From: Catenaria anguillulae PL171
Taxonomy: Eukaryota; Blastocladiomycota; Blastocladiomycetes; Blastocladiales; Catenariaceae
Assembly (NCBI GenBank): GCA_002102555.1
Contig: MCFL01000117.1
Coordinates: 1-64,000, forward strand
DNA: 64,000 nucleotides
Reading direction: 5' to 3'
The translations under genes were made by a program, and so were the position numbers. The notes beneath the pieces were generated by a model. It was not told the origin of the DNA. It was given only the letters and a program-made list of their open reading frames with translations, and searched no databases. This document shows, piece after piece, positions 31,544 through 40,720 of this stretch (positions are counted from its first letter, which is position 1; every line of letters starts with the position of its first letter).

Positions 31544-33525
31544 TGGACGGAAGGCTCAGTAGGGACAGAGTCGGTAACCGTCTCCAAAACCGGGTGTGGG
31601 ACAAAGTCCGGCGGTGCGAGCTGGAGCGGCGGGACAGTCACAGGGACATTGAGCGCACGGCTCAGGCTTGCACCGATCATCTCCATCGAGTTTTGTAGGC
31701 TCGACTGCAAGCTGCTCTTCACCTGCTCGAGGAACTCGGACTGGCTTTTCCAGGTTGCCATGGTCGTGCGACGCGAGAGGATCTCCAACTGGTCGTGCGT
31801 CAGGGAGACTGAACCTGGGGACGAAGACGTGCTCGGGTTAGTCTTTGTGCGTTTGACTGCTCCATGCGTCGTCCTCTTCTCAGTGGTCTCGTCGGGTTCC
31901 AAGACAGCCAAACTCTCCACCATCTGCCGTGCACGCGCGCGCTCGCGCTGGAGCTCGGCAACAGCAAGGATGAGCCCTGTCTGTTGCTTTCGGAAAGTAT
32001 CAAACTCTGTTGCGATGATGCTGGTGACAAGCTCTTGGATGGCTGAGAGCGTGGCGGGAGCAAGAGTTGCGGCAGGTTGAGCAGCTGAGGCAGGAGGTGG
32101 GGCTGTGCGGTTCTCAAGAGCCGTCATCTGCGCGGTGAGTGCATCGAGCTTCTGGTGGACGAGGGCGATTTCATCGGTCGGAGGATTGGCGGGACGGGGA
32201 GGAAGGGGGTGGTTGATAATGGGAGCGTGGTTGGTAGCGCCATTGACGGCAGGAGGGCGTTTGCCGTTGAGAGCAGGGAAGTCAGAGTCGGAGGCGGAGG
32301 CAGCATCACGGAAGGACATGCCGGGGCGGACAAGAGAGGGGGCAAGGGAGCGGATGGGAATGATTGAGGTGTGGGCGGGAGCAGAGGAGAGAGCATCGCG
32401 GATTGTCTTGCGGGACTGTTGAGCTGCACGGAGTGAGCGGCTGCGGGGGCAGGTTGCTGCGGCGTGGCCACTTTTGTGGCAGGCGAAACACAGAGGGGTG
32501 CTGGCCGGAGCCCACACAAGCGCGACATCGAGGTCATGCCAAGTGTACCTAACCTTGACATGCGTGGCTGCCTCTGCAGCGTCAGCAGACGGAAAAACGA
32601 CCACCGCACGTGACAATTTCTTGCCATCCTTGTTCAACTCAATGCGCCAGGCGGACGCAGAGAGACCAGCATTCTGAAGCGCCTTGCCAATCAGAATGGC
32701 AGTGGCACCGGCAGGGATACCGTACAGGTGGAGCATGGTGTCGCGGTCTGTGCGGCGGCAGTTGCGGGCGGCGTGGAACATGCCCGCGATCCGGAGCAGG
32801 TGGTCGGCGACAGTGATGCCGCCAAGGCAAAGCAAGCGAGACGAGATTGCGGCGTGGTCAGGCGAGACGATCTCGGCCCTCCACACCCCGTAGAAGCGGT
32901 CGTAGACCTCTGGTGCGAACACCTTGACGCGAGCAGTGGGCGGGAGCTTCTCCGCCAAGCGAGCAGCAATGGCAGCCGGAACGATGCCAGCAGGGGCGTC
33001 GTACAAGTAAATAGCCGAGACCTGGGTGATCGGGGCAGCAGTAGGCGGGGTGTACATTTCGAGGATGGTGGTGACACCCTCGGATCCATGCAGCGGGCGG
33101 GCGTGTTGGACCGCGTCGTCACGGCCCTCACCAGTGTAAAACTCGATCACAATGGATTCGAGATCCGGTTGACGTACCCCCTCAGCAAAAACCCGAGGGA
33201 TGCTAAAGTTACAAGCGGACTTTTCGAAAGCCCCAGTATGGTACTGGAAGCGAGCGGTGTTCAGCTTTTCGGCGCGGGACGTACCAGGCATGTTGGCCAG
33301 GAGGCAGGAAGCAAAGAAACGTTGGTTAGCGGTAGGGCGGGTCGGAGTCGGGACGTCTTCGTCCATCTTGTCGTCGTCGTCGGCCGGAGCGGCAAAGCGG
33401 AGGGGAGCGGGGCGGGGGGCGGCAGAGCGGGCGGGGGCAGTGACAATATCGGGGGTGTTGGCCTGTTGATCAGGCGGGGGGCGAGGCGGATCACCCATTG
33501 TTTGGGTGGCGGACGGGTCGGTCAT
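31540..33525 (-). CDS. LINE family 2 ORF1 (gag-like, CCHC zinc knuckle)
   Basis: A 661-aa uninterrupted protein starting at an ATG (33525) 122 bp inside the element 5' end. A zinc knuckle CFACHKSGHAAATC sits near residue 350, preceded by a conserved-looking block (LNKDGKKLSRAVVVFPSADAAEAATHVKVRYTWHDLDVALVWAP) similar in position to the family-1 ORF1 block before its knuckle. The N-terminus is proline-rich. The C-terminus has an Ala- and Pro-rich linker and a helical region (ELQRERARARQMVESL). The stop TGA overlaps the ORF2 ATG in CAATGATGC. Confidence 0.9.
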   Translation of the reverse strand: MTDPSATQTMGDPPRPPPDQQANTPDIVTAPARSAAPRPAPLRFAAPADDDDKMDEDVPTPTRPTANQRFFASCLLANMPGTSRAEKLNTARFQYHTGAFEKSACNFSIPRVFAEGVRQPDLESIVIEFYTGEGRDDAVQHARPLHGSEGVTTILEMYTPPTAAPITQVSAIYLYDAPAGIVPAAIAARLAEKLPPTARVKVFAPEVYDRFYGVWRAEIVSPDHAAISSRLLCLGGITVADHLLRIAGMFHAARNCRRTDRDTMLHLYGIPAGATAILIGKALQNAGLSASAWRIELNKDGKKLSRAVVVFPSADAAEAATHVKVRYTWHDLDVALVWAPASTPLCFACHKSGHAAATCPRSRSLRAAQQSRKTIRDALSSAPAHTSIIPIRSLAPSLVRPGMSFRDAASASDSDFPALNGKRPPAVNGATNHAPIINHPLPPRPANPPTDEIALVHQKLDALTAQMTALENRTAPPPASAAQPAATLAPATLSAIQELVTSIIATEFDTFRKQQTGLILAVAELQRERARARQMVESLAVLEPDETTEKRTTHGAVKRTKTNPSTSSSPGSVSLTHDQLEILSRRTTMATWKSQSEFLEQVKSSLQSSLQNSMEMIGASLSRALNVPVTVPPLQLAPPDFVPHPVLETVTDSVPTEPSVQ

Positions 33526-33647
33526 GGCCGAAAATCGTCCGTTTGACTTGATATTTTGACAGTGTAGGTAAGTTGGGGCGCTGATTCGATTGCGCAGGGT
33601 TTCGTAGCGGTATTGTCACTATTGCCTTCCGAGCGGGGTTCTCTCGG

Positions 33648-33662
33648 AGAGCCTTTGTAGCT
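33648..33662 (+). repeat. tRNA-Thr target 15-mer, copy 5 (native site)
   Basis: AGAGCCTTTGTAGCT spans three bases of 5' flank plus tRNA positions 1-12. The presumed insertion point falls between tRNA positions 12 and 13, inside the A box. Confidence 0.9.
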
Positions 33663-33722
33663 CAGTGGCAGAGCGTTGGTCTTGTAAACCAAAGGTCCCG
33701 AGTTCAATCCTCGGCGGAGGCA
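33651..33722 (+). tRNA. tRNA-Thr(UGU)
   Basis: A 72-nt intronless tRNA. The acceptor stem GCCTTTG pairs with CGGAGGC, with discriminator A. The anticodon stem TTGGT/ACCAA closes loop CTTGTAA with anticodon TGT at 33683-33685, reading ACA. T stem CCGAG/CTCGG. The internal A box TAGCTCAGTGG is at 33658-33668 and the B box GAGTTCAATCC at 33700-33710. The first T4 run downstream is at 33746-33749. The gene looks functional even though its 5' flank has been replaced by a LINE, as expected for an internal pol III promoter. Confidence 0.95.
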
Positions 33723-33804
33723 GTTTATCTTTCTACACATGCATCTTTTCGTCGAAATCACATGTTTTGTCACCTTTTCCCCTTTGGACAAAGCGCACAA
33801 TGGG

Positions 33805-33805
<1 letters not shown>

Positions 33806-33852
<47 letters not shown>
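33806..33852 (+). repeat. 47-base T homopolymer
   Basis: An uninterrupted T run between the tRNA gene and the next gene. It could be the A tail of a minus-strand retrocopy or simple slippage. I found no convincing flanking duplication. The remaining bases of 33723-34032 show no gene. Confidence 0.9.
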
Positions 33853-33855
<3 letters not shown>

Positions 33856-34032
33856 AAGCGAAGGAGGTGTTGTGTGATTGGTCCTCTTGACAGCCATGTC
33901 AATGCATGGAACTCACATGGTCGGCATCACAGACCTGAGGGATTATGAACGGCGTAGCAGAGCCACTGACAAACAATCAAGAAGACATCAATACAGTATC
34001 AACCTACACAATGCTGACATACATTTTCTCAA

Positions 34033-34791
34033 TCAAAGAGTTGCTGACCTGGACAATTGATGATGAAGGTGCATCAAGTCTTTCATGAGCTGGACAACAT
34101 CTTGCCCAGAAAGGATTGCGTCAATCTTGGCAAGCACTGTGCGCTCACTGCTGGTTCCTGGAGGAGATTGTAACAACTCATCTTGAAGGCATTTCAGGCT
34201 TTCCGAATGCTGAAGAATAGACTGCAAGGCGGAACAGGCAGCTGAGTATCGATCATACAATTGCTGTTTCTGAAGGTGTGTCAAGTCTGGCAAAAGTGAA
34301 AGTACAACGGGGAGTCAGCATAACTCCTTGAATGACTAAGGACATATGCTCAGCACCTATCGTGGCCGAAGTCCACCTACATGTGCGAAAAAAGAGTTAG
34401 TTTTATTGAGACCATGAGAAGCTTGGGGCTTCACATACAATACCTGACATGAGAAGAACACGGAGCAGAGGTGGCGAATTGGCTTGATACGTGTGATGAG
34501 TCAATCATGAGCTGCAACGACTGCTGGTTGGGCTGCAAATGCAGTCCATCAAATGTAATCCCCTACCACAAGCAGAAGTCAGGGACACCACCTCTGATGT
34601 GTGAGAAGTGGGATCATGCGAACCTCAATCGCGTGGCGCGTAGCGTTCAAAAGCACATGGCAATCGCTGCTTGAACGCACGGCGGTCACTACGGCGGCAA
34701 GCTGGTCAACCGTCAGCGAAATCGATACGCTTGGAATAGTTGGGACACATCCGTCTGCGACTGTAGAGAAGCTCGCAGAATTGAGGTCCAT
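34033..34791 (-). CDS. Unknown protein, four exons including a 20-nt microexon
   Basis: The model is complement(34033..34286, 34357..34376, 34444..34562, 34624..34791), 186 aa. Frame is kept across three GT-AG introns of 61, 67 and 70 bp (minus-strand donors GTTCGC, GTATTG, GTGCTG; acceptors GTGGTAG, ACATGTAG, TTTGCCAG). The third exon is only 20 nt. The predicted protein is soluble and helical in its C-terminal half (LQKQQLYDRYSAACSALQSIL, then VVQLMKDLMHLHHQL). I do not recognise a family. It is divergent from URA3, with a 305-bp shared upstream region. The splice model is inference, because no single exon is long enough to be decisive. Confidence 0.5.
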
Positions 34792-35096
34792 GGCAAGAAG
34801 CTGAATGACTGGTCAAGGGAATGTGGACCGCTGTGTTGCGTAGATGGATTGCATAGACGACTTTGAGAATGTTTATGCTCTGTTTGCGTCAACCAAGTTC
34901 AAGTGATTTTATGATCATGTGAATGATTAGTTTGCCATTGACGTATCGATTTGCGAAAGCCTGAACAGCAAGAACGGCAGGATCGGCGGGCTTCGTAGGC
35001 AAGTTGGTTTCTCTCCCACTATCTCTCCCGTGCGCTCATCATCCTCCAGCTTATCCTCTCCCAATATCGCAACGCATCCCATGTGCTTCCGACAAT

Positions 35097-35970
35097 ATGA
35101 ATACCTCTTCAAAGCAGCGGCTCTCCTTCCAAGCTCGTCGTAGCCACTTTAGCCACAACATTGCGGCCACGACCTTGATCGACACTATTGTTACCAAGGA
35201 AACCAACCTGTGTGTCTCGGCCGACCTGACAAAGTCGAGCGAGATTTTGGCTTTGGCTGACGCTGTCGGTCCCTTTATTTGCATGCTCAAGACCCATGTC
35301 GACATTATTGAAGACTTTTCCGATTCATTTGTCTCGGGTCTGCAGTCCCTTGCCAAGAAACACAATTTTGTGATCTTCGAAGATCGCAAGTTTGCTGATA
35401 TTGGTATGTCTATGGGCGCGCTGCAATGAAATCCATGACAGCAAACAGCGACACTCACAGAATTGTATCGAATCTCCTATGGCAGGCAATACCGTCCAAC
35501 TACAATATTCGTCGGGCGTCCATCGCATCGCATCCTGGTCCCATTTCACCAATGCCCACCCGCTTCCTGGAGAGGGAATCGTCACTGGACTCAAGGCTGT
35601 TGGCAAGCCGCTGGGCCGTGCACTGCTCTTGCTGGCACAAATGTCGAGCGCCGGGTCCTTGTTTACTGCCGAGTACACGAGTCAAGCTGTGGCGATGGCC
35701 GAAAAGCACCGCGATTTTGTCGTTGGCTTCATTGCTCAGAAGCGTCTGTCCTCGCCACATGACTTTCTTGTGCTCACGCCTGGTGTCAACCTTGCTGAAG
35801 CAGGCGACGATATGGGCCAACAGTATCGCACGCCCAAGACAGTCATGGCCGATGGGTGTGATGTGATTATTGTAGGCCGTGGCATCTACGCCCCTGGCCG
35901 TGACCCAGCGGTTGAGGCGAAGCGGTACCGTGACGCTGGTTGGGGTGCTTATCTTGACTCCCTGGCTTGA
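35097..35970 (+). CDS. URA3: Orotidine 5'-phosphate decarboxylase
   Basis: Catalyses the last step of UMP synthesis, decarboxylation of OMP. The model is 35097..35403 joined to 35486..35970, 263 aa, with an 82-bp intron (GTATGT...GGCAG) interrupting the Gly codon of FADIGNT. Visible motifs are LCVSADLT (substrate Asp), LKTHVDI, the catalytic signature [27 protein letters not shown] and [10 protein letters not shown] near the C-terminus. Length and motif order are those of the stand-alone fungal enzyme, not the OPRT-fused form of animals. It ends 97 bp from the convergent unknown gene. Confidence 0.95.
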
Positions 35971-36067
35971 ACCCCGCGACCGACGTGACATGAAGAACAG
36001 CGCACTTTGGATTGTGACATGTAAAATGTAATCAATTGACAGAATATTTATCTTGAAGTTTGGGCGA

Positions 36068-37066
36068 TCACAGATTTGTTGGCGCTTCGATAGTGAAGTC
36101 GGTCACATTCCACTTGGAATCGGGACGAAAAGTGAAAACATGAGGGCCAGGGGCTGTGGCAGCATCTGTGCTCAAGTCCAACGCTCTGGCCAACTGCTCT
36201 TGCAACCACGCGCTATGCCTTGGGTCATTGAGACCGACGTTGGCATCCGGGACAGGCTCCTTTGCATATTCAATGTGAGTAGCGGGTACTTGGGCCAAAG
36301 CTGTGCAGAGAATGTTGCAATGGACGGCAAAAGAGATGTGAGTGTCAGCAAAGATCAGGGGAACAGCAAGCGGCCGGAAAAAAATACCGTCATTTGGAAG
36401 GGCTCTTTGCATGTTGGATGACCCCAGGGTAAGTTGAGACCAGATCCGCAAGCCTTCTGACATGGCATAGATACGGCGCTCCAAGGCCGCAATTCGGCGG
36501 CGAATCCTTAGTTGCAGGTGCCGAAGACCAGCAAGCCGCTCTTGTTCATGATCGACGGGCTTGTGTGAAGGACCTCGCTCTTGGCTATCGACGGGTTGCT
36601 CGTACTAGTGACACGGACCGTCAAAGGGGTCCTTCGATACTGAGCGCGCAACCATTTGAAAAAAAAAGGAAGTGGCTGGTCATACCTGCTGCAATTTGAG
36701 CGGAATGTGATTGGGGAAGTTGGCGATGGAGCGAAAGAAGAAATGCTCCCATACGTCACTGGCAACATCGGCAGAGCTTTCCAAAAGTGTATCCGTCATG
36801 ATCAAGAGACCTTCGTCGTCGGTCTGGGCTTGCAAGGCTAATGCTCCGGAAGCAGTCTGAGCCGATTCGTTTCCCAAGTTGAGGACTTGATCAATCAGTG
36901 GATCAACGGGTCCTTGAAAGTATCCGGCCAGGGCTTGATTGCGGTGGATGGCAGCCAAGGCTGCGTGCTGGAAGCGGTCGTTTGCCGAGCGCCCGTGCGG
37001 GTACGAGCCAGAGAGAGAGGGTGACTGTCGAGGAGGAGGAGGAGTGCCGGCGTGCGGAGCGGTCAT
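36068..37066 (-). CDS. Unknown 305-aa protein, two exons
   Basis: The model is complement(36068..36604, 36686..37066). The 81-bp intron (GTATGA...CACTAG) keeps the frame between HIPLKLQQ and YEQPVDSQ. The start ATG at 37066 gives MTAPHAGTPPPPRQSPS, a proline-rich N-terminus. The middle is acidic and helical (LIMTDTLLESSADVASDVWEHFFFRSIANFP). A basic helix follows (ERLAGLRHLQLRIRRRIAALERRIYAMSEGLRIW), then a mixed hydrophobic region (IFADTHISFAVHCNILCTALAQV) too polar to be a clear membrane span. No family recognised. It is divergent from the RRM gene, with a 388-bp spacer (37067-37454) in which I see nothing else. Confidence 0.7.
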
Positions 37067-37454
37067 GGTCACGGTTGATTGTGGTCGACTGGCGAGATTC
37101 CATGGAGTGGTAATGTTGATTGCTTTTCAAGTTGTTGCGTTAATGATGACGTACGGAGCGAAGTACATCCGAGATGTGTAAATCAGTAAATACATACAAA
37201 GCATGGCACGCCTGTGAGACGGAGACGGGACCAAGGACGGACGGATCGGCGACGTTGAGCCACGGTGATCAAGATCAATCACAATGTCAATCATTTCATC
37301 CACAGGTAGTGCTATTTGCTCATTTTCGATATCATCAACGTGCTATTGCCATTGCCATGCATGCAACCGCACGCTCAACTCAACTGCAACACTTGGCAAT
37401 CCAATCGCACCCTTGACGTCAACCTAACCCCCCGCCCCCATTGAGCAACGCAAC

Positions 37455-38928
37455 ATGTCGACCCGGACCGCCAATGGGCTCCCGCCTGCTCTCGACGATG
37501 CTTGCCGCTCGCTCTATGTCGGCAATCTTGACCCACGAGTGACCGAGGTCATGCTGCGCGAAATCTTTGCCTCCCTGGGCGAGGTCACCCATGCAAAGAT
37601 TATCCCCGACAAGAATAACCAGCACGGCGGCCTCAACTACGGCTTCATCGACATGGTCGATCACTCCACCGCTTCGGCCGCCATTGAAACGCTCAACGGC
37701 CGCAAAGTCCTCGGCTACGAAATCAAGGTCAACTGGGCATACCAGGGCAACAATGCCACTCGCGAGGACACCAGCAGTGCGTCGTCCCCGCCCACTTTGA
37801 TTCACCCGACGAACTGCTTGGGGCTTGTTACTGATGGTTCCATGATTCCCTGGCATTCCTCTCGTTCAACAGACCATCACCATGTCTTTGTCGGTGACCT
37901 TAGTCCTGACGTCACCGATCAGGTCTTGAACAAGGCGTTCAGCGCATTTGGTTCTCTTTCGTATGTTTCTGAAGCCGTCATGAATCCCATGCAGCTTTGT
38001 GACCCTAAGACCCTGCATGCCCTGGCGGGTGACGCTTTTGACTTGTAGCGATGCTCGCGTCATGTGGGACATGAACACGGGAAAGTCTCGCGGATACGGT
38101 TTCCTTGCTTTTCGGGATCGCGACGATGCCGAGCGTGCCATTTCAACCATGAACGGAGAATGGCTAGGCAGCCGCGCCATTCGTGTCAATTGGGCCAACC
38201 AAAAGAATCAGACCAATCAAGCCGATCAGCAACCCCGTTCGGGCGCACCCACGGCGACCGATGACTTTTCGCCTGGGTACAATTCAGTCCCCCAACAACC
38301 ATCTCTCTCGTACGACGTTGTTGTCAACCAATCGCCCTACACCAACGTCACCGTTTATGTTGGCAACCTCGCACCCTCTGTTCGCGAAGCCGACCTCTTT
38401 CCCTTGTTTCAACTGTATGGTTATGTCCACGAAGTGCGCCTGCAACACGACCGTGGCTTCTCTTTCATCAAGATGGACACACACGAGCACGCCACCATGT
38501 CCATCTGCTATCTCAACGGCCACATCTTGCATGGCCGTGCCCTCAAAGTGTCCTGGGGCAAGGACAAGAATGCAGGCGATCAAGCGGGCTCTGGGTACGC
38601 AGGAGGTTCCACCGGATATGGAGACTCGGGCGTGGGTGGGCAACACGGTGCTCCGTATGCAGCGGCCGCACCTCCTCAGCCTGTGGGCATGTTGGTCGAT
38701 CCTGCAACCTTGCCTCCACTCTCGGATCCCATTGCGGCTGCGGCTGCCGCCGCCGCCCAAGCCGCCGTCATTTATCAACTGCAGGTGCAGAGCCAAACGG
38801 GAGTGGTCAGCCAGGCAGGTGCATCCGCAGCAGCAAGCAATCCTGCAGCGTATGCAAACGACTACTACGCTTACTACGCTGCCTACTACGGTCAAGCTGC
38901 CCCAGGTGCACATGCAGCTTCTTCTTGA
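37455..38928 (+). CDS. Three-RRM RNA-binding protein (TIA-1/Pub1-like)
   Basis: Probable mRNA-binding regulator of stability, splicing or stress granules, by family. The model is 37455..37776, 37873..37960, 38049..38928, 429 aa. Introns of 96 and 88 bp have clean GT-AG sites (GTGCGT...CAACAG; GTATGT...TTGTAG). RRM1 is at about 18-100 (RNP2 LYVGNL, RNP1-like LNYGFIDM). RRM2 is at about 110-190 (VFVGDL, then KSRGYGFLAF), split by intron 2. RRM3 is at about 240-312 (VYVGNL, RGFSFIKM). The tail is Gly/Tyr-rich, then a polyalanine block (IAAAAAAAAQAA) and a Tyr/Ala-rich end. RRM order and spacing fit Pub1/TIA-1. Nam8-type proteins are the alternative. Confidence 0.88.
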
Positions 38929-39176
38929 CCGACTGTACATGTATCGAGTGAGATTGTGTCCATTTCTGCTTTACGACTATCCACATGTTGCCCATGGGCA
39001 TGTTTTTCACCTCCTCTGAACTTGAACATGAATCACTCAACGGCATCAAGCATACCAGCTTTCAAGAATAAATAAGTATGTACATGGACATGGGGTGAGA
39101 AGTAGGTCACGACAAAGCAGTAGTTGCAGCATGGCTGAGAAGTTGAGAATGAAAAAAAAAGAGAAAAAACTCGTCA

Positions 39177-40345
39177 TTATTGCCTGTACACCTCATCGTC
39201 CATCGGTGAACACATGAGATTTTGGGGCTCGGGCAAGGCTTCTTCCGATGGCGAGGTCGATGATGGGCTGACATCGCCTTTGGAGAATGCAACTGAAGAG
39301 GAAGGTGGACTGGATGCAGCTGAAGTCGCAGGTGAAGGAAGTGGGGATCGCCGGGTGCGCCTGCGATTGATCACCGCTTGCACGGGCGATGAAAGACTTG
39401 CGGATGGAGGCGTCGGCTGGATGAGGATTGAAGGATAGGCGCTTGCACGAATAGTTCGGGTTGAAATGGATGAATCTCCACCGAGATCCGTTGATGGTTG
39501 GAGTGGCGTGAGTGTGGTGCTGGACGTAACTTGTGAACTTGAATCCCCGAGATGGATGTCGGGGACTCCATGCCGTTGATGGCCAGCTGGCGCAGGGTGC
39601 GAAGGTGGGGTCCGGGAAGCAGCATATGAGACCGCGGATGTGACAGATGATACCATAGCAGCAAGTGCTTGGCCGTAATAGCTGCCCTGTGGTTGAACGG
39701 GTACTGGTCCTGGCGCCACGTCGGGCACGATTGGGAAGACGGCGGCTTCTATTTGATTATGGTTGCCCTGTTGTTGTTGTGCAACGAGAAGATGAAGAAG
39801 CTACAAAAGGCAAGGCGATGCTTGTCAAATTATCGTTATTGATAGGCCAACAGGTAAGAATGTCGTACAGAGGCTGCCCAGGCAGTAAGAAATGAGCGCA
39901 GCGAGTGTGCGGTTGTCGTAAACGAATTTGAAATTCTGGACTGAATCGTCACCGAGACATTGGCAACCGTTCCATCGATTGCCTGCTCGTGCTCGCGCAA
40001 AAGCGGGTCCAGAGTTGCTTTGTAAAACATGAGAGATCCTTGCGTCATAGGGAGAACGAGCCATGCAACAAAGAGGAGCTTGAGCTCGTAGTAGAATGGC
40101 AGCCAAAACAAAAGCCAATCGACGATCCACTCACTCGAAACGACGATGGACATGACTGCAAAGTGTTGAAGCATACGGTGGCCGTGAGCGACAATGTCAG
40201 TGCCCACCCCGGTTCTGTCTGCCTGCCCGGGCGCTGCAGTTGCATGACTGTTGAAGGTCTTCAAGTACTGAAAGGCTCGGAACGCCGGGAGAAGAAGGCC
40301 GCCACCAATCAGCAGTAACCGCGTCAATAAGGGGACCAGGACCAT
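39177..40345 (-). CDS. REEP/HVA22/Yop1-family ER membrane-shaping protein
   Basis: Likely shapes tubular ER through hairpin membrane insertion (TB2/DP1/HVA22 domain). The model is complement(39177..39800, 39869..40345), 366 aa. The 68-bp intron (GTACGA...TTGTAG) joins AWAAS to LLHLLVAQ. The start MVLVPLLTRLLLIGGGLLLPAFRAF was chosen over upstream in-frame codons because it begins the domain. The domain core (EWIVDWLLFWLPFYYELKLLFVAWLVLPMTQGSLMFYKATLDPLLREHEQAID) matches the family pattern. The second exon adds a roughly 200-aa Ser/Pro-rich tail, longer than in Yop1 and more like the REEP1-4 arrangement. The gene is convergent with the RRM gene. Confidence 0.85.
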
Positions 40346-40720
40346 GGTTAACGAAGACGGGTGGAAAACGGGCGGGATGAGAGTCGAGCGAGAGCTGTTG
40401 GACTGATGTTGTCGTTTGCATTGAGTTTTGAAGTGGTGTGTGTATGTAAATCGATCCATTATCACACACGTTACGGCTTCTGTCTGAACCAGCTGGACAT
40501 TGGACGGCGGTTTGGGAAAGACTAAGTTCCGCATCCTGCTCAGGTTGTATGCATAACTATGCTTACAAAAACAACAGGAACAAGCAACGAAAACATACAT
40601 CACCAGGGGAAGTAAATGGCGGTTCTGATTCAGTGGAGACAATTGAGTGACCGAAAAACAACCAACTTATGTAAGATACAAGATTCAATCAAATCTATCA
40701 TGGGCGTCACGAGAGTGGGG

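Larger units (their letters stand above)
25364..33647 (-). mobile_element. Full-length family-2 LINE abutting tRNA-Thr
   Basis: An 8.28-kb non-LTR element on the minus strand. Its 5' end (33647) touches the tRNA-Thr 15-mer and its 3' end (25364) touches the matching copy at 25349. It has a 122-bp leader, ORF1 (33525-31540), ORF2 (31543 to about 25617, frame-broken) and a 250-bp 3' UTR ending CAATACAATACCGAT without a poly(A) tail. Target duplication of 15 bp is the simplest reading. The domain order is the same as family 1 but the proteins are clearly distinct. Two 5'-truncated relatives lie further left in the nest. Confidence 0.92.

Noticed and set aside
33522-33902. An ORF with a long polylysine run
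   Set aside because: It is translation of the 47-base T homopolymer and of the tRNA gene.
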